A stretch of DNA of 64,000 bases from Polaribacter sp. SA4-10 (GTDB taxonomy: Bacteria > Bacteroidota > Bacteroidia > Flavobacteriales > Flavobacteriaceae), in the NCBI RefSeq assembly GCF_002163835.1, contig NZ_CP019331.1:62001-126000 (forward strand). The letters are read 5' to 3'. Below the pieces are notes generated by a model. The model was not told the DNA's origin and made no database searches. It saw nothing but the letters and a program-made list of their open reading frames with translations. Each line of letters starts with the position of its first letter. Positions within the stretch are counted from its first letter, which is position 1. Made by a program: the position numbers and the translations under genes. Below, piece after piece: positions 1 through 8,753 of the stretch.

Positions 1-811
1 AAAACCATAAATGGTGTACCGAAACTTCGGTTGTTATTTTTTTCTGTTTTAATGGAATGTTATTCTGAAAAAGATGTGTTTCTACTTCAGTAGTTAAGTG
101 AAGAATATGCAATCTAGCATTGTGTTTTTTTGCTAATTCAATGGCGCGTTTGGTGGCTTGAAAGCAACCTTCAGCACTTCGTATAATAGGATGAAACTTT
201 GCAGGAATATCTTCTCCGTACTTTTCTCTAAAAATCTGTTCATTGGCTTCAATAATTTCTTCTTTTTCTGAATGAATAGCGATAATTGATTTGCAGTTCG
301 CAAAAAGTTTTTCCATTGTGTCAGGGCTATCAGCCAAGAGGTTTCCTTTTTTTGTAAAATATAAGCCGTCATCAGAAACACCAATAAATTTACTGGTATC
401 CATCTTGATTACATCATCAATATTGTCGCCATTTACACCAAGAAAAAATGAATAATTTGCTAAAGATTTTTTAGAAGCAATCTCATATTTTTCGTTTAGG
501 TTTTCAACGGTTAAAATATTTGGTACCGTATTAGGCATGTCAATAAATGATGTCACGCCACCTGCTATGGCAGCTTTACTTTCGGTATATAAATCACCTT
601 TGTGAGTAAGTCCTGGGTCTCTAAAATGGACTTGTCCGTCAATAATACCTGGGAATAGGTGTTTGCCTGTTCCGTCAATTATTGTGTGATTTGGATTGCT
701 GTCAATCCGTCCAATTTTTTCAATTTTCCCATTCGACAAAAGTACATCTGCAACAAATACTTCTCCTTCATTGACAATCGTAGAATTCTTAATTACAATA
801 CTCTTATTCAT
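1..811 (-). CDS. Dihydroorotase-like amidohydrolase (3' end beyond window)
   Basis: The first 270 residues are present; the gene runs off the left edge. It belongs to the dihydroorotase/allantoinase group of the amidohydrolase superfamily. Visible motifs are DGQVHFRDPGLTHKG (about residues 58-72), an MPNTVPN motif (about 92), HSEKEE (about 180) and LHILHL (about 232), which match metal-binding His regions of the family. The first His of HxH is Gln, as I recall for many Bacteroidota copies. The lysine that is normally carbamylated (GIKVFMG-type motif) appears as Ser in FIGVSDDG. So the protein may be a divergent paralogue and not the pyrimidine-pathway PyrC. The start is the ATG at 811; the first codons (MNKSIVIKNSTI) fit the usual N-terminal beta strand. 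Confidence 0.75.
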   Translation of the reverse strand, partial: MNKSIVIKNSTIVNEGEVFVADVLLSNGKIEKIGRIDSNPNHTIIDGTGKHLFPGIIDGQVHFRDPGLTHKGDLYTESKAAIAGGVTSFIDMPNTVPNILTVENLNEKYEIASKKSLANYSFFLGVNGDNIDDVIKMDTSKFIGVSDDGLYFTKKGNLLADSPDTMEKLFANCKSIIAIHSEKEEIIEANEQIFREKYGEDIPAKFHPIIRSAEGCFQATKRAIELAKKHNARLHILHLTTEVETHLFQNNIPLKQKKITTEVSVHHLWF

Positions 812-975
812 ATTTTTTTTTCTAAGACTATTACCATTTTTAATTTCTACTTTTAAAAAAGAAAACAAATTGATGGATACCGATTTGTTTAAAAGTTATT
901 TAAAATCCTAATAGCCAATAAAAAATGAATTTAAATGAAATTAGGATTAAATTATAGAATTGGTTGTGAGAACTT

Positions 976-1275
976 TTAATCTTCTATTTCAATTTGAATA
1001 ACACTGCGTATTTTTAACTTTTTACCATTTAATCGTGCTTGAGAGAAAAATTCTTTAGCTATTTGTTGTTCATCTATAAGCTCAGTGATTCTTCCAGTAT
1101 CAAAAGTGCATTCTTCTTTATCATTACCTTCGGTAATTGATATGCGACTTAATTTGTGAAAATTAATTTTTACTTTTAAAACAGAATTGATAATATCTGA
1201 AGCTTCTGAAGCCGTAAAAACGCCATCAATTAAATTTATTTTCTGAGTTGCTTTTGGTTGTTCTAATGTTTCCAT
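976..1275 (-). CDS. Conserved hypothetical protein, 99 aa
   Basis: This is a small soluble protein starting METLEQPKATQKINLIDG. It has no signal peptide and no membrane segment. It is rich in charged residues and shows an alternating beta-like pattern in its C-terminal third (KKLKIRSVIQIEIED). I do not recognise a family. It lies downstream of sbtA on the same strand, about 96 bases from the sbtA stop, so it could share the transcript, but no function can be assigned from the sequence. Confidence 0.6.
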   Translation of the reverse strand: METLEQPKATQKINLIDGVFTASEASDIINSVLKVKINFHKLSRISITEGNDKEECTFDTGRITELIDEQQIAKEFFSQARLNGKKLKIRSVIQIEIED

Positions 1276-1371
1276 AATGTTAAAATTGGTTTAGTGTATT
1301 GTGAATGCAAAATTCCATAATTAATTTGATGTATTTTTATTTATATATTTTATAGTATTCATTAATTATAT

Positions 1372-2340
1372 TTATAATAAATGTATGATGTATAAATACA
1401 ATGGCATGCCTAAAGTAATATTGAAAGGAAATGTAATAGCCAAAGCCATTGGTATGTATAAGCTCGGATTGGCTTTTGGTGCTGCAATTTTCATTGCTGC
1501 TGGAACCGCTATATAAGAAGCACTAGCTGCCAGAATAGTAAAAAGCAATCTATTACCAACACTTTCTGTTAAAACACTACTTATAGCCGCTACCAAACTT
1601 CCGTTTATAACAGGAATTACGATTGCAAAAATTAATGCAAACCATCCTTTTTTGATAAAATCAGATAATTTTTTTCCACTCGTTATTCCCATGTCTAATA
1701 AAAATACTGCAAGAAACCCCTTAAAGATATCAGTAGTAAATGGTTTGATGCCCTGTGCCTGAGCATCACTGGCCATAAACCCTATAAATAGACTTCCTAT
1801 AATTATAAGCACGCTTCCGTTTGTAAGCGCATGATGGATTACTTTTTTCATTGGCACTTTTTCTTCCTTTTTTGTATTCTTCTTAAAAAAAGTCATAAGC
1901 ATCAAGCCTACCATAATAGATGGCGCTTCCATAAGCGCCATAACAGCAATCATATGACCACTAAAAGTGATTTGCTCTAGCTCTAGATACGAAATTGCAG
2001 TCACAAATGTCACCGCACTTACCGAGCCGTATGCTGCGGCGATAGCACCTGCATTTTCTATACTAAACTTTCTTCTAAGAATAAAATAAGTGTATAGCGG
2101 AACTACTATAGCTAAGGCAAAGCCAAAGAGTAGTGACCAAAGTATCTCCATAGAAAAATCACTATGAGCTAACTCTTGACCTCCTTTAAAACCAATAGAC
2201 AATAAAAGATATAACGAAATGAATTTTGAAGAATTTTCAGGAATGCAGAGATCACTTTTTAACTGGACTGCAATAATGCCTAAAAAGAAAAAGAGTAATG
2301 CAGGATTGGTTAAATTATCAAATAATAAATGTAAGTCCAT
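1372..2340 (-). CDS. sbtA: Sodium-dependent bicarbonate transport permease, SbtA family
   Basis: This is a 322-residue, almost entirely hydrophobic protein with about ten membrane segments. The opening MDLHLLFDNLTNPALLFFFLG, the segment LLLSIGFKGGQEL (about residues 47-59) and the repeated second half (FLAVFLLDMGITSGKKL, about 207-223) are typical of the SbtA family of Na+/HCO3- symporters. The two halves are inverted repeats in characterised members, separated here by a charged cytoplasmic loop near residues 150-165. The expected role is bicarbonate uptake, for carboxylation reactions in a heterotroph. Context supports this: a small membrane protein lies upstream on the same strand, a LysR regulator is transcribed divergently, and a carbonic anhydrase lies about 30 kb away. 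No GlnB-like SbtB regulator gene is seen next to it. Confidence 0.9.
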   Translation of the reverse strand: MDLHLLFDNLTNPALLFFFLGIIAVQLKSDLCIPENSSKFISLYLLLSIGFKGGQELAHSDFSMEILWSLLFGFALAIVVPLYTYFILRRKFSIENAGAIAAAYGSVSAVTFVTAISYLELEQITFSGHMIAVMALMEAPSIMVGLMLMTFFKKNTKKEEKVPMKKVIHHALTNGSVLIIIGSLFIGFMASDAQAQGIKPFTTDIFKGFLAVFLLDMGITSGKKLSDFIKKGWFALIFAIVIPVINGSLVAAISSVLTESVGNRLLFTILAASASYIAVPAAMKIAAPKANPSLYIPMALAITFPFNITLGMPLYLYIIHLL

Positions 2341-2378
2341 ATTATATTTAGGGATATTTTTTAACTTTAAACTCTAAC

Positions 2379-2618
2379 TTATCTATTTAATGAGATGTGA
2401 AACAAAAACACTAAAAACAAAATACCTCCAACCTTTAATATCTCAGAAAGCATTAAATCATTATTATTAATTGACAGGTAAATAAGTACAAGAAATAATA
2501 TCAAAAATATAGAGAGCTTCAGTACAAGGCTCAAGTCTTTTTTGGTAGTTTGTTTAGGTAAAAATGACTTCAGCTTAGGTGCTGTCTTTTCCATTTTTCT
2601 AACTGTAAAATTACTCAT
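2379..2618 (-). CDS. Small two-helix membrane protein upstream of sbtA
   Basis: This 79-residue protein has a basic N-terminus (KMEKTAPKLKSFLPKQTTKK) followed by two hydrophobic helices (about residues 30-48 and 58-76). It lies 38 bases upstream of sbtA on the same strand and is very probably co-transcribed with it. That position suggests an accessory role in bicarbonate uptake, but I recognise no family. It is not a PII-like SbtB. Confidence 0.6.
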   Translation of the reverse strand: MSNFTVRKMEKTAPKLKSFLPKQTTKKDLSLVLKLSIFLILFLVLIYLSINNNDLMLSEILKVGGILFLVFLFHISLNR

Positions 2619-2686
2619 AGAATAGAAAGTTTAAATATTTCAGCAAATATCATGTGTATTATTCATTTATTTTTATTTATTTTTGT

Positions 2687-2699
2687 TATAGATTATATA
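2687..2699. promoter_or_regulatory. Possible LysR box between sbtA operon and its regulator
   Basis: The 91-base divergent intergenic region contains a short dyad TATA-N5-TATA that fits the T-N11-A LysR box. It lies 10 bases before the regulator start. The region is very AT-rich, so a chance match is quite possible. Confidence 0.25.
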
Positions 2700-2709
2700 A
2701 AATATATTT

Positions 2710-3636
2710 ATGCGATATACATTGCACCAACTAGAAATTTTTTATAAGGTTAGTAAGCTTCAGAGTGTTACAAAAGCATCAGAAGCATTGTTTCTAACCC
2801 AACCTGCAGTGTCTATTCAGTTAAAAAATTTTCAAGACCAATTTCAAATACCATTATTTGAAGTTGTAGGTAGAAAAATTTATATCACTGAGTTTGGAAA
2901 AGAAATAACACTAGCAGCCGAAAAAATTTTAGGTGAAGTGAATGCTATAAACTACAAAGCTTTGTCGTTTCAAGGTGAATTAGCAGGAATGCTTAAAATT
3001 GCTATTGTGTCTACCGCAAAGTATGTTATGCCTTATTTTTTAACTGATTTTATCAACCGGCATAAAGGTGTAGATCTTTCTATGGACGTAACTAATAAGG
3101 CAGAAGTTGTAAGGTCTTTAGAGAATAACGAGGTCGATTTTGCTTTGGTATCTACCATACCAAAGCACCTAAAAATTAATCGCATTCAACTCATGGACAA
3201 TAAACTTTACTTGATTGGAGGTAAACAATATAAAAATACTGAAAAGTACATTTCTAATACTGAATTTGAGCAACTCCCACTCATTTATAGAGAGCAAGGT
3301 TCTGCCACACGCAATAAAATGGAATATTTTATAGCTTCCAATAAAATTTCAACTTATAAGAAAATGGAATTGAAATCTAACGAAGCTCTAAAACAGGCTG
3401 TGATAGCTGGTTTAGGTTACTCCATAATGCCCTTAATTGGAATTAAAAATGAACTTAAAAATGGCGACTTACAAATTATTCCCGTTAAGAAACTCCCAAT
3501 GACAACTGAATGGAATTTAATCTGGTTGAAATCAAAAAATCTATCATCAATAGCTAAAGGTTTTATCGATAATATTAATGAAAATAAAAATGAGGTGATG
3601 AAGATTCACTTTAAGTGGTTTGATGAGTATCTTTAG
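2710..3636 (+). CDS. LysR-family transcriptional regulator, CmpR/CbbR-like
   Basis: The protein has 308 residues, the normal length for the family. The winged helix-turn-helix covers about residues 1-60 (YTLHQLEIFYKVSKLQSVTK then LFLTQPAVSIQLKNFQ). The type-2 periplasmic-binding-like effector domain covers about 90-290. The N-terminus resembles CbbR/CmpR regulators of carbon fixation and bicarbonate transport genes. It is divergent from the sbtA operon, the classic arrangement for a LysR regulator of its neighbour. It probably controls sbtA in response to inorganic carbon; the effector is not evident. Confidence 0.85.
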   Translation: MRYTLHQLEIFYKVSKLQSVTKASEALFLTQPAVSIQLKNFQDQFQIPLFEVVGRKIYITEFGKEITLAAEKILGEVNAINYKALSFQGELAGMLKIAIVSTAKYVMPYFLTDFINRHKGVDLSMDVTNKAEVVRSLENNEVDFALVSTIPKHLKINRIQLMDNKLYLIGGKQYKNTEKYISNTEFEQLPLIYREQGSATRNKMEYFIASNKISTYKKMELKSNEALKQAVIAGLGYSIMPLIGIKNELKNGDLQIIPVKKLPMTTEWNLIWLKSKNLSSIAKGFIDNINENKNEVMKIHFKWFDEYL

Positions 3637-3699
3637 GTTTCAATTTTAGGTTATTTAACCTCTTTTAATCATAAAAAAAATAGTCTGTAGTTTCTTATA

Positions 3700-3760
3700 T
3701 TACCGCTAACTTGATTGTATAAAATATCGTTGCCATCGTGTTGTAAGTTGGCTGTGCATT
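3700..3760. repeat. Possible short or degenerate attC-like site
   Basis: The text GCTAAC, a TTGTATAA box and a closing GTGTTG resemble the ends of the sites described for 18-31 kb, but the body is only about 40 bases and no clear cassette follows. Confidence 0.25.
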
Positions 3761-3799
3761 TATGCCTTGTTGTAAATAGTTTTAATTTAATAATTTGCT

Positions 3800-4250
3800 A
3801 TTAATTTAAATAAAAACATACTCCATTTTTCTTTTTCAGAAAGCAAAATAATTAGTCCAAAATCAATATAAGGTATCATTGACCATATAGCTCCAACTCT
3901 ACCATGTTGATTTCCTGTATAAAAGTTACGAAGCGATTAAAATAGGAATTGTCTGAACTTCTAGCGATCTAATGGTATGTCTTATTAAACGTTTCCATAA
4001 GAGTAAGAGTTGTTTGGTTTCTATTAGGTATGGAAAATTCTGGCCTATCATCAACAAAAAACTCATTAACATTTATTGAGTTGTAAACATCGGGGTATTC
4101 TTTTTCTAGGTCTAACTATTTATATTCATCTAAGCCCTTTTATTCTTTTAAAAATAGCGTCAGCTACCAATTTGCTTACCAATCTTATAATTTTTATTCA
4201 AAGTTAAAGCAATACAACTTCTTTTGATAGAGTCTAAACACGTTTTTTTC
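3800..4250 (-). pseudogene. Decayed gene of unknown function
   Basis: The reverse strand still reads as protein in pieces: a segment near 4050-4125 gives LEKEYPDVYNSINVNEFFVD, followed by PNRNQTTLTLMETFNKTYH and then a stop. After a frame change, NQHGRVGAIWSMIPYIDFGL appears near 3860-3920. Several in-frame stops and at least one frameshift interrupt it. The coding pattern is convincing but I cannot name the family. The rest of the 3637-4395 interval shows nothing else beyond the short site near 3700. Confidence 0.5.
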
Positions 4251-4395
4251 TAAGTGTTTATAACTATTTTTTTAAAAACAGGTAGTAATACCTCATCTTA
4301 TTTACTAAAATTTAAACTTGGGGTACTAACTAAAAAACGCTTTTTTTGTTTATTACTAGCCTCTTAATAGAGTTCTATTTTACTAATTTTTCTTT

Positions 4396-5196
4396 TTAAT
4401 TTGTGCTTTTGGCATTACTACTTCTTCCTAAAATGTAACCAGAAATACCACCAATAAGAGCCGAAATTTCTTTACCGCCCAAAACCCCGGTAATTCCAAA
4501 CAAAATAATTGCTATAATAATTGAGAATATGGTTATGAATTGCAGTCCCTTATCACCAGAAAAAATTGATTCCCGAATTTTATCATCCTTAGCAGCAATA
4601 ATAAAAAACCCAATAATTACAAGACCAACCAAAAAGGCAAAAGACCAACTAATCTGTTTTTTAAAATTTTGACTCACATAAGAAGTATTATTAAGTTCTG
4701 TTACCTTAGCACCTATGCCTGAAAGCTTGTCAGTTTTCTTTAAAATTTCCTGAACTTTAATCTCTATAATTCTTCGAAATCCTTCCGTAGCACTCATTGA
4801 TTGCATAATATCAAAGGATTTACCACTAATTGTTTTTAGCTCTGGAAAAATGATTTGTGATTTGATCTCGCTCAATCGCTTTATTGATTGGGTTCGCTTT
4901 ATCGATAAGGAATCCGAATGTTTTGCATTATTGGCATAATCTGCTGTCTCAACCAAAAATTGCTCAAGGCTTGTTGACCTTTCTAGTTCTGTAAAGAGGC
5001 TACTAATTTCATACATCATTCCGTACATTTCTGCAATAAGATGAAGCCTTTCTTTTTCCAACTGCCTTAGATCATTGGGTAACTCCTTAGTTTCAATTAA
5101 ATCTGTTACATTTTGTTCTTTTTGACTAAAAGTCGAAAAATGGATTGTAATAAATAGCAAACCAATTAATAATTGTAACGTTTTTTTTATTTTCAT
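4396..5196 (-). CDS. Hypothetical exported membrane-anchored protein
   Basis: This 266-residue protein starts with a signal peptide (MKIKKTLQLLIGLLFITIHF, cleavage probably before QKE). A helical, charged region (about residues 30-180) with coiled-coil character follows. Three hydrophobic segments close the protein (about 187-205, 218-238 and 242-256; the last is short and glycine-rich). It lies 53 bases downstream of the lodB-like gene on the same strand and may be part of that operon. I do not recognise a family, so no function is assigned. Confidence 0.6.
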   Translation of the reverse strand: MKIKKTLQLLIGLLFITIHFSTFSQKEQNVTDLIETKELPNDLRQLEKERLHLIAEMYGMMYEISSLFTELERSTSLEQFLVETADYANNAKHSDSLSIKRTQSIKRLSEIKSQIIFPELKTISGKSFDIMQSMSATEGFRRIIEIKVQEILKKTDKLSGIGAKVTELNNTSYVSQNFKKQISWSFAFLVGLVIIGFFIIAAKDDKIRESIFSGDKGLQFITIFSIIIAIILFGITGVLGGKEISALIGGISGYILGRSSNAKSTN

Positions 5197-5249
5197 TCTT
5201 TTCTTAAATTAGATATAAAGGTTATTGTTAAATGGGTTTTCAATGCATT

Positions 5250-6371
5250 TTACAGATTGTTAGGTTGGTTTCTCCGTTGCCAAAAAATTGAAGTAGGCCA
5301 TCTTTTTTCTTCTTGGTAATACCTAGTTTTTATGTCATGATATTGTTTGTAATTCTTTAAAATATCTTCTTGATACACATCAGTTTTTGAAAAACCTTTT
5401 TCAATATTATGCGCTATGTATTTCGCTGCAAAACATGCAGAACTAATTGAAAAACCGATTCCCATAGAGGAAATAGGGTCAAACGAAACAGCAGCATCAC
5501 CAATCGCAATAAAATTCTCTAAATTTTTAACATCACTTATCTGTGTGTGAGCATTTTTTACCCATAATTTATCTGTAAGAGTTTCAGTATTATTGAGAAG
5601 ACACTTTATGTGATTCGTTTTTTGTAACAAACTTTTCCAAACCTCTAGTTTATTGAGTTTATGCTCAGAAATAATATCAGCATCAGAGAAAAATGTTATT
5701 ACCATTTTGTTATTAGGTAAACAAGCAGTATACCACCAGCCTAACTCAACTGATTCTAAGGTTTGTTCAAATTTATTAGATGTACTATTCAGTTCCAAAA
5801 ACAAACCGACCCCAATTAATGAGTCGTGCTTTTTTGAACTTCCTCCAACTTTTCTGCAAACATTAGCTGACCTACCGGAAGCATCTACCAAATAATTAGT
5901 TTTTATTGTGAATTTTCCTTCTGTAGGATGACTGAGAAATACTATCCAGCTTTTATCCTCTAACTGCTCGTAATCCAAACATTTTGTTCTTGGATAAATG
6001 GTAGCCCCTCTTTCCGCAGCTGTTTCAATTAATTTAAAATCAAACTTTTCCCTATCCAATTGAAAAGTAGCTTCATCTGTAGTAAAAATAGAATTCGTAG
6101 TGCTTACTTTATCACTTCCCCAATAGGATTTACTTGCATATGCGGGGACGAAACTGTCTTCTTCGAAATCACTTTTACTTAGTTTTAAATAGTCAATTAA
6201 ATTAAAAATACTTGCAGAAACATGCTCACCTATTCTTGTTTTATTAAAATCGGATTGCTCAATAAGAGTAACATCACATTTAGAGTAGTTTAATAAACTT
6301 AATGCGGCAGAAGCTCCACTGGGGCCTCCACCAACAATAAGTACATCTGTATGTTTTATTGAATTTGACAT
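5250..6371 (-). CDS. LodB-like FAD-dependent oxidoreductase
   Basis: This 373-residue flavoprotein has an N-terminal FAD dinucleotide motif GGGPSG (residues 14-19) and the second FAD signature GDAAVSFDPISSMGIG (near residue 290). It resembles the tryptophan-halogenase/geranylgeranyl-reductase-like flavoproteins. LodB flavoproteins are required to form the cysteine tryptophylquinone cofactor of LodA oxidases. Its start codon overlaps the stop of the LodA-like gene by one base (TAATG), which indicates translational coupling and supports the LodB assignment. It is the maturation partner of the upstream quinoprotein, which is itself interrupted here. Confidence 0.8.
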   Translation of the reverse strand: MSNSIKHTDVLIVGGGPSGASAALSLLNYSKCDVTLIEQSDFNKTRIGEHVSASIFNLIDYLKLSKSDFEEDSFVPAYASKSYWGSDKVSTTNSIFTTDEATFQLDREKFDFKLIETAAERGATIYPRTKCLDYEQLEDKSWIVFLSHPTEGKFTIKTNYLVDASGRSANVCRKVGGSSKKHDSLIGVGLFLELNSTSNKFEQTLESVELGWWYTACLPNNKMVITFFSDADIISEHKLNKLEVWKSLLQKTNHIKCLLNNTETLTDKLWVKNAHTQISDVKNLENFIAIGDAAVSFDPISSMGIGFSISSACFAAKYIAHNIEKGFSKTDVYQEDILKNYKQYHDIKTRYYQEEKRWPTSIFWQRRNQPNNL

Positions 6372-7309
6372 TAACGTCTCATTCTTGTTCCTGAACGAGG
6401 CTTCCCTAAGCCATCTTTACTCACACTAATTTTCTTAAAAGCACGTTTCTCAAGGAAAGAAACTAACTTTTTTGCTCTCTCATTTTTTGCTCCTATACGT
6501 TTTAAATCATCTTCGATGTAAAATACAGGAATCGTAGTTTCATTATCGTCTCCATTACCACTTACTTGTCCTATACCAAACTCTACAAATGAAAATAGTT
6601 CATTCGTACGCTCTGTTTCTGAGAAATAAGGGAATCCTTTATCTTGCGAGTTGGTATTTCTAATAAAAGCCATAGAAGACCAATGTTCTACCATTTGAAC
6701 AAAACTATTAATTCCACGAGCATAGTTCATTTGTTGACCTGCAGGTAAATGTGAATGCATTTGGTCCTCTAACGTTGTTTCTCCCGTTAATACGTCCCAC
6801 GGGCTTTGTGGCGGCCACCAATATGAATAATAAGTTGGTGGTAAAGGCTCGTTAACAGGTGCTTTTATTACAGTTTGGTCATCTTTAGACATAGTCTTAG
6901 ACTTTAACCAAACATCTTCAGTCTTTTCTATAGTCGTTGTTATTCTTTTGTCTTTATTAAAATTTGGATTCGTAAAATTAACTGGTTGAACAGTGCATTG
7001 GAAAAAATCTGCTTGCCAAGGACAGGCCATTCTTTTTGTTAAGTCACCTGGTTCACAACCTCCTCCTCCACATTCATCTCTTGAAGGTGTAAGACCTGTA
7101 TCCTTATATCCTCCAATACCTGTTTGATTTGATATTACATACGGAGCAGAATATATCTTTGAATTTTGTACACTCCAAGTAACTTCAATACCTGGACACA
7201 TTGGCAAACCAACACAATTTCCTATACTTGCTTGATCTTCCTTACTAATTGGAAACGGTACATAATTAGGATTGCTCTCAAAATTCCCATTCGCCCATTG
7301 TTGTAGCAT
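6371..7309 (-). CDS. LodA-like quinoprotein oxidase, C-terminal part (after in-frame stop)
   Basis: These 312 residues continue, in the same frame, the protein encoded at 7334-8503. Only a single TAA codon and eight sense codons (SLSDTQYF) separate the two open segments. The piece holds the family hallmarks: QQWANGNF, the loop PGDLTKRMACPWQADFFQC and YYSYWWPPQSPWDV. In LodA the cofactor forms from a Cys and a Trp; the Cys of FFQC and a Trp of YWW lie about 60 residues apart, close to the 65 between Cys516 and Trp581 of LodA. Alone, this fragment would lack the N-terminal half. Unless the stop is read through or is a sequence error, the enzyme is inactive. Confidence 0.8.
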   Translation of the reverse strand: MLQQWANGNFESNPNYVPFPISKEDQASIGNCVGLPMCPGIEVTWSVQNSKIYSAPYVISNQTGIGGYKDTGLTPSRDECGGGGCEPGDLTKRMACPWQADFFQCTVQPVNFTNPNFNKDKRITTTIEKTEDVWLKSKTMSKDDQTVIKAPVNEPLPPTYYSYWWPPQSPWDVLTGETTLEDQMHSHLPAGQQMNYARGINSFVQMVEHWSSMAFIRNTNSQDKGFPYFSETERTNELFSFVEFGIGQVSGNGDDNETTIPVFYIEDDLKRIGAKNERAKKLVSFLEKRAFKKISVSKDGLGKPRSGTRMRR

Positions 7310-7333
7310 AAAATATTGTGTATCGCTTAGTGA

Positions 7334-8503
7334 TTAAAACTTCACAATAGTTTCATTACTTACCGAATTACTTCCTGAATTCAAGGGCATCATAGGGAAA
7401 GTATCTTCTCCATTAGTTTTGAATAATTGCGATTGTGGTTCATCTGCAACTGGATTAGCTTTATTATTTGGACGTCTAAAATAGGAGAAATAGTTTTCTC
7501 TGTTAGCCTTATTTTCTCTACTGGGGTCTGAAAAATCAAAAACATTAGAAGAAAATGCGATCATTGATTGTACATTTGCTACCCATTGATATCCAGCAAA
7601 TCGTTTGATAATTGGTAAAATATCTCTCTGATAATTCACATTATATGAAGTGTTGAATATACCAGTTTGACACATATCAGGAACAAGATTGAAACTTCTT
7701 ACACCAACATCAAACATACTGTCGCTCAAATTAGAAATGTTTACTATTTCTGGAGCAAAATCTGGAGAACCAACAACTACCCATGCTTCTAAAGTAATAG
7801 TGGCTGTAACATCATTAAAAATGATAGTACAATAAACCGGACCATCAGCCGTATCATCATGCCAAGTATCTGATCCTCCATAACTAGTAAGAGGTTCATT
7901 TCCTCCTGCGTTTCCAAAACCTCCTAAAACAATAAGCCTTCCGTCATTATCTGTTTTAAGGTCTCCTAATGTTTTAATTGCTGTTCCCGAGCTAACTTTT
8001 TTTGGAGGATATTGGGCAGGATACCCAGATGGTACATTGCGTTGATCAAAACCTATTTCTTTATTTGGCCCGCTTATACTTCTTGGACCTGGATCAATAA
8101 TTAATGTTTGTCTTCTTTTTTCTGTTCTTAAAGATGGGTTTCTAAATTCTACTTTTTTATTTGTATAACTATTTTCCTTTCCATAAAGAAGATTTCCTTT
8201 CATCTCGCTGTATTGGTACCAAGCAGCTTTTTTATTTGCTAAATGCACGGTCCATTCCATTGAAGTGATATTTGGCGAATTCGCTGTTAATTCTTCACCA
8301 TTTGCGTCAAATACCTTAAATAGTTGTCCTTGTCTTCTTACTTGACTTTCATCATCTTTAAAGTTTTTAATTGGTCCTAATTTGTTGCCATTTGCATCAG
8401 CTTCATAAGGAAGTCCACCAATTTCGTCTGGAGAAAGACAAAATTGCTTATTACTGTTACCTAATCTTGCAATCCCCACAGAAGGGCTAATTTTTAATTT
8501 CAT
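7334..8503 (-). CDS. LodA-like quinoprotein oxidase, N-terminal part (ends at in-frame stop)
   Basis: This 389-residue piece opens with KISPSVGIARLGNSNKQFCL, the characteristic start of LodA/GoxA amino-acid oxidases that carry cysteine tryptophylquinone. Such enzymes oxidise lysine or glycine with release of hydrogen peroxide and ammonia, and some are secreted antibacterial factors of marine bacteria. Joined to the 3' part the product would be about 710 residues, close to LodA. No signal peptide is visible, as in the family. The substrate cannot be told from sequence. The stop at 7334-7336 sits where a homologue would continue with a leucine-like residue; TTA to TAA is one base change. Confidence 0.8.
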   Translation of the reverse strand: MKLKISPSVGIARLGNSNKQFCLSPDEIGGLPYEADANGNKLGPIKNFKDDESQVRRQGQLFKVFDANGEELTANSPNITSMEWTVHLANKKAAWYQYSEMKGNLLYGKENSYTNKKVEFRNPSLRTEKRRQTLIIDPGPRSISGPNKEIGFDQRNVPSGYPAQYPPKKVSSGTAIKTLGDLKTDNDGRLIVLGGFGNAGGNEPLTSYGGSDTWHDDTADGPVYCTIIFNDVTATITLEAWVVVGSPDFAPEIVNISNLSDSMFDVGVRSFNLVPDMCQTGIFNTSYNVNYQRDILPIIKRFAGYQWVANVQSMIAFSSNVFDFSDPSRENKANRENYFSYFRRPNNKANPVADEPQSQLFKTNGEDTFPMMPLNSGSNSVSNETIVKF

Positions 8504-8505
8504 AG

Positions 8506-8525
8506 TATTTATTTATTTATTTATT
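8506..8525. repeat. Five tandem TATT units just before the lodA-like start
   Basis: Five exact copies of the tetranucleotide end two bases from the ATG at 8503, within the ribosome-binding region. A change in copy number would alter the leader spacing. Confidence 0.6.
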
Positions 8526-8550
8526 TAAAAGGTTAATTTATTTTATGTCT

Positions 8551-8738
8551 AACGGTTTGTGTGTGAAACGTAGCGTTTAAAAAGACGCTGATTTTTCGTA
8601 TAAACACAGAGACAAATTTTTATATTTTGTTTTTATCTTTTCTATTTTAAAAGCCAAATTAAAAATTTGGCGGAACTTTGCAAGTAAATATAAACATTGG
8701 GTTTAGCACTTAGAAACTATGTTTTATAAGCTTTGTTA
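8551..8738. repeat. attC-like site, long type (188 bp)
   Basis: It begins AACGGTTTGTGTG and ends at GTTACTCAAC. Its body resembles the sites at 50019 and 50842 (GAAACGTAGCG, CACTTAG, a TTTTGTTTT tract). It holds a stem GCCAAAT-TAAAA-ATTTGGC, which is GCCAAATC/GATTTGGC in the 50842 copy. It bounds the pseudogene cassette 8735-9633. Confidence 0.55.
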
Positions 8739-8753
8739 CTCAACGTTTTTATT

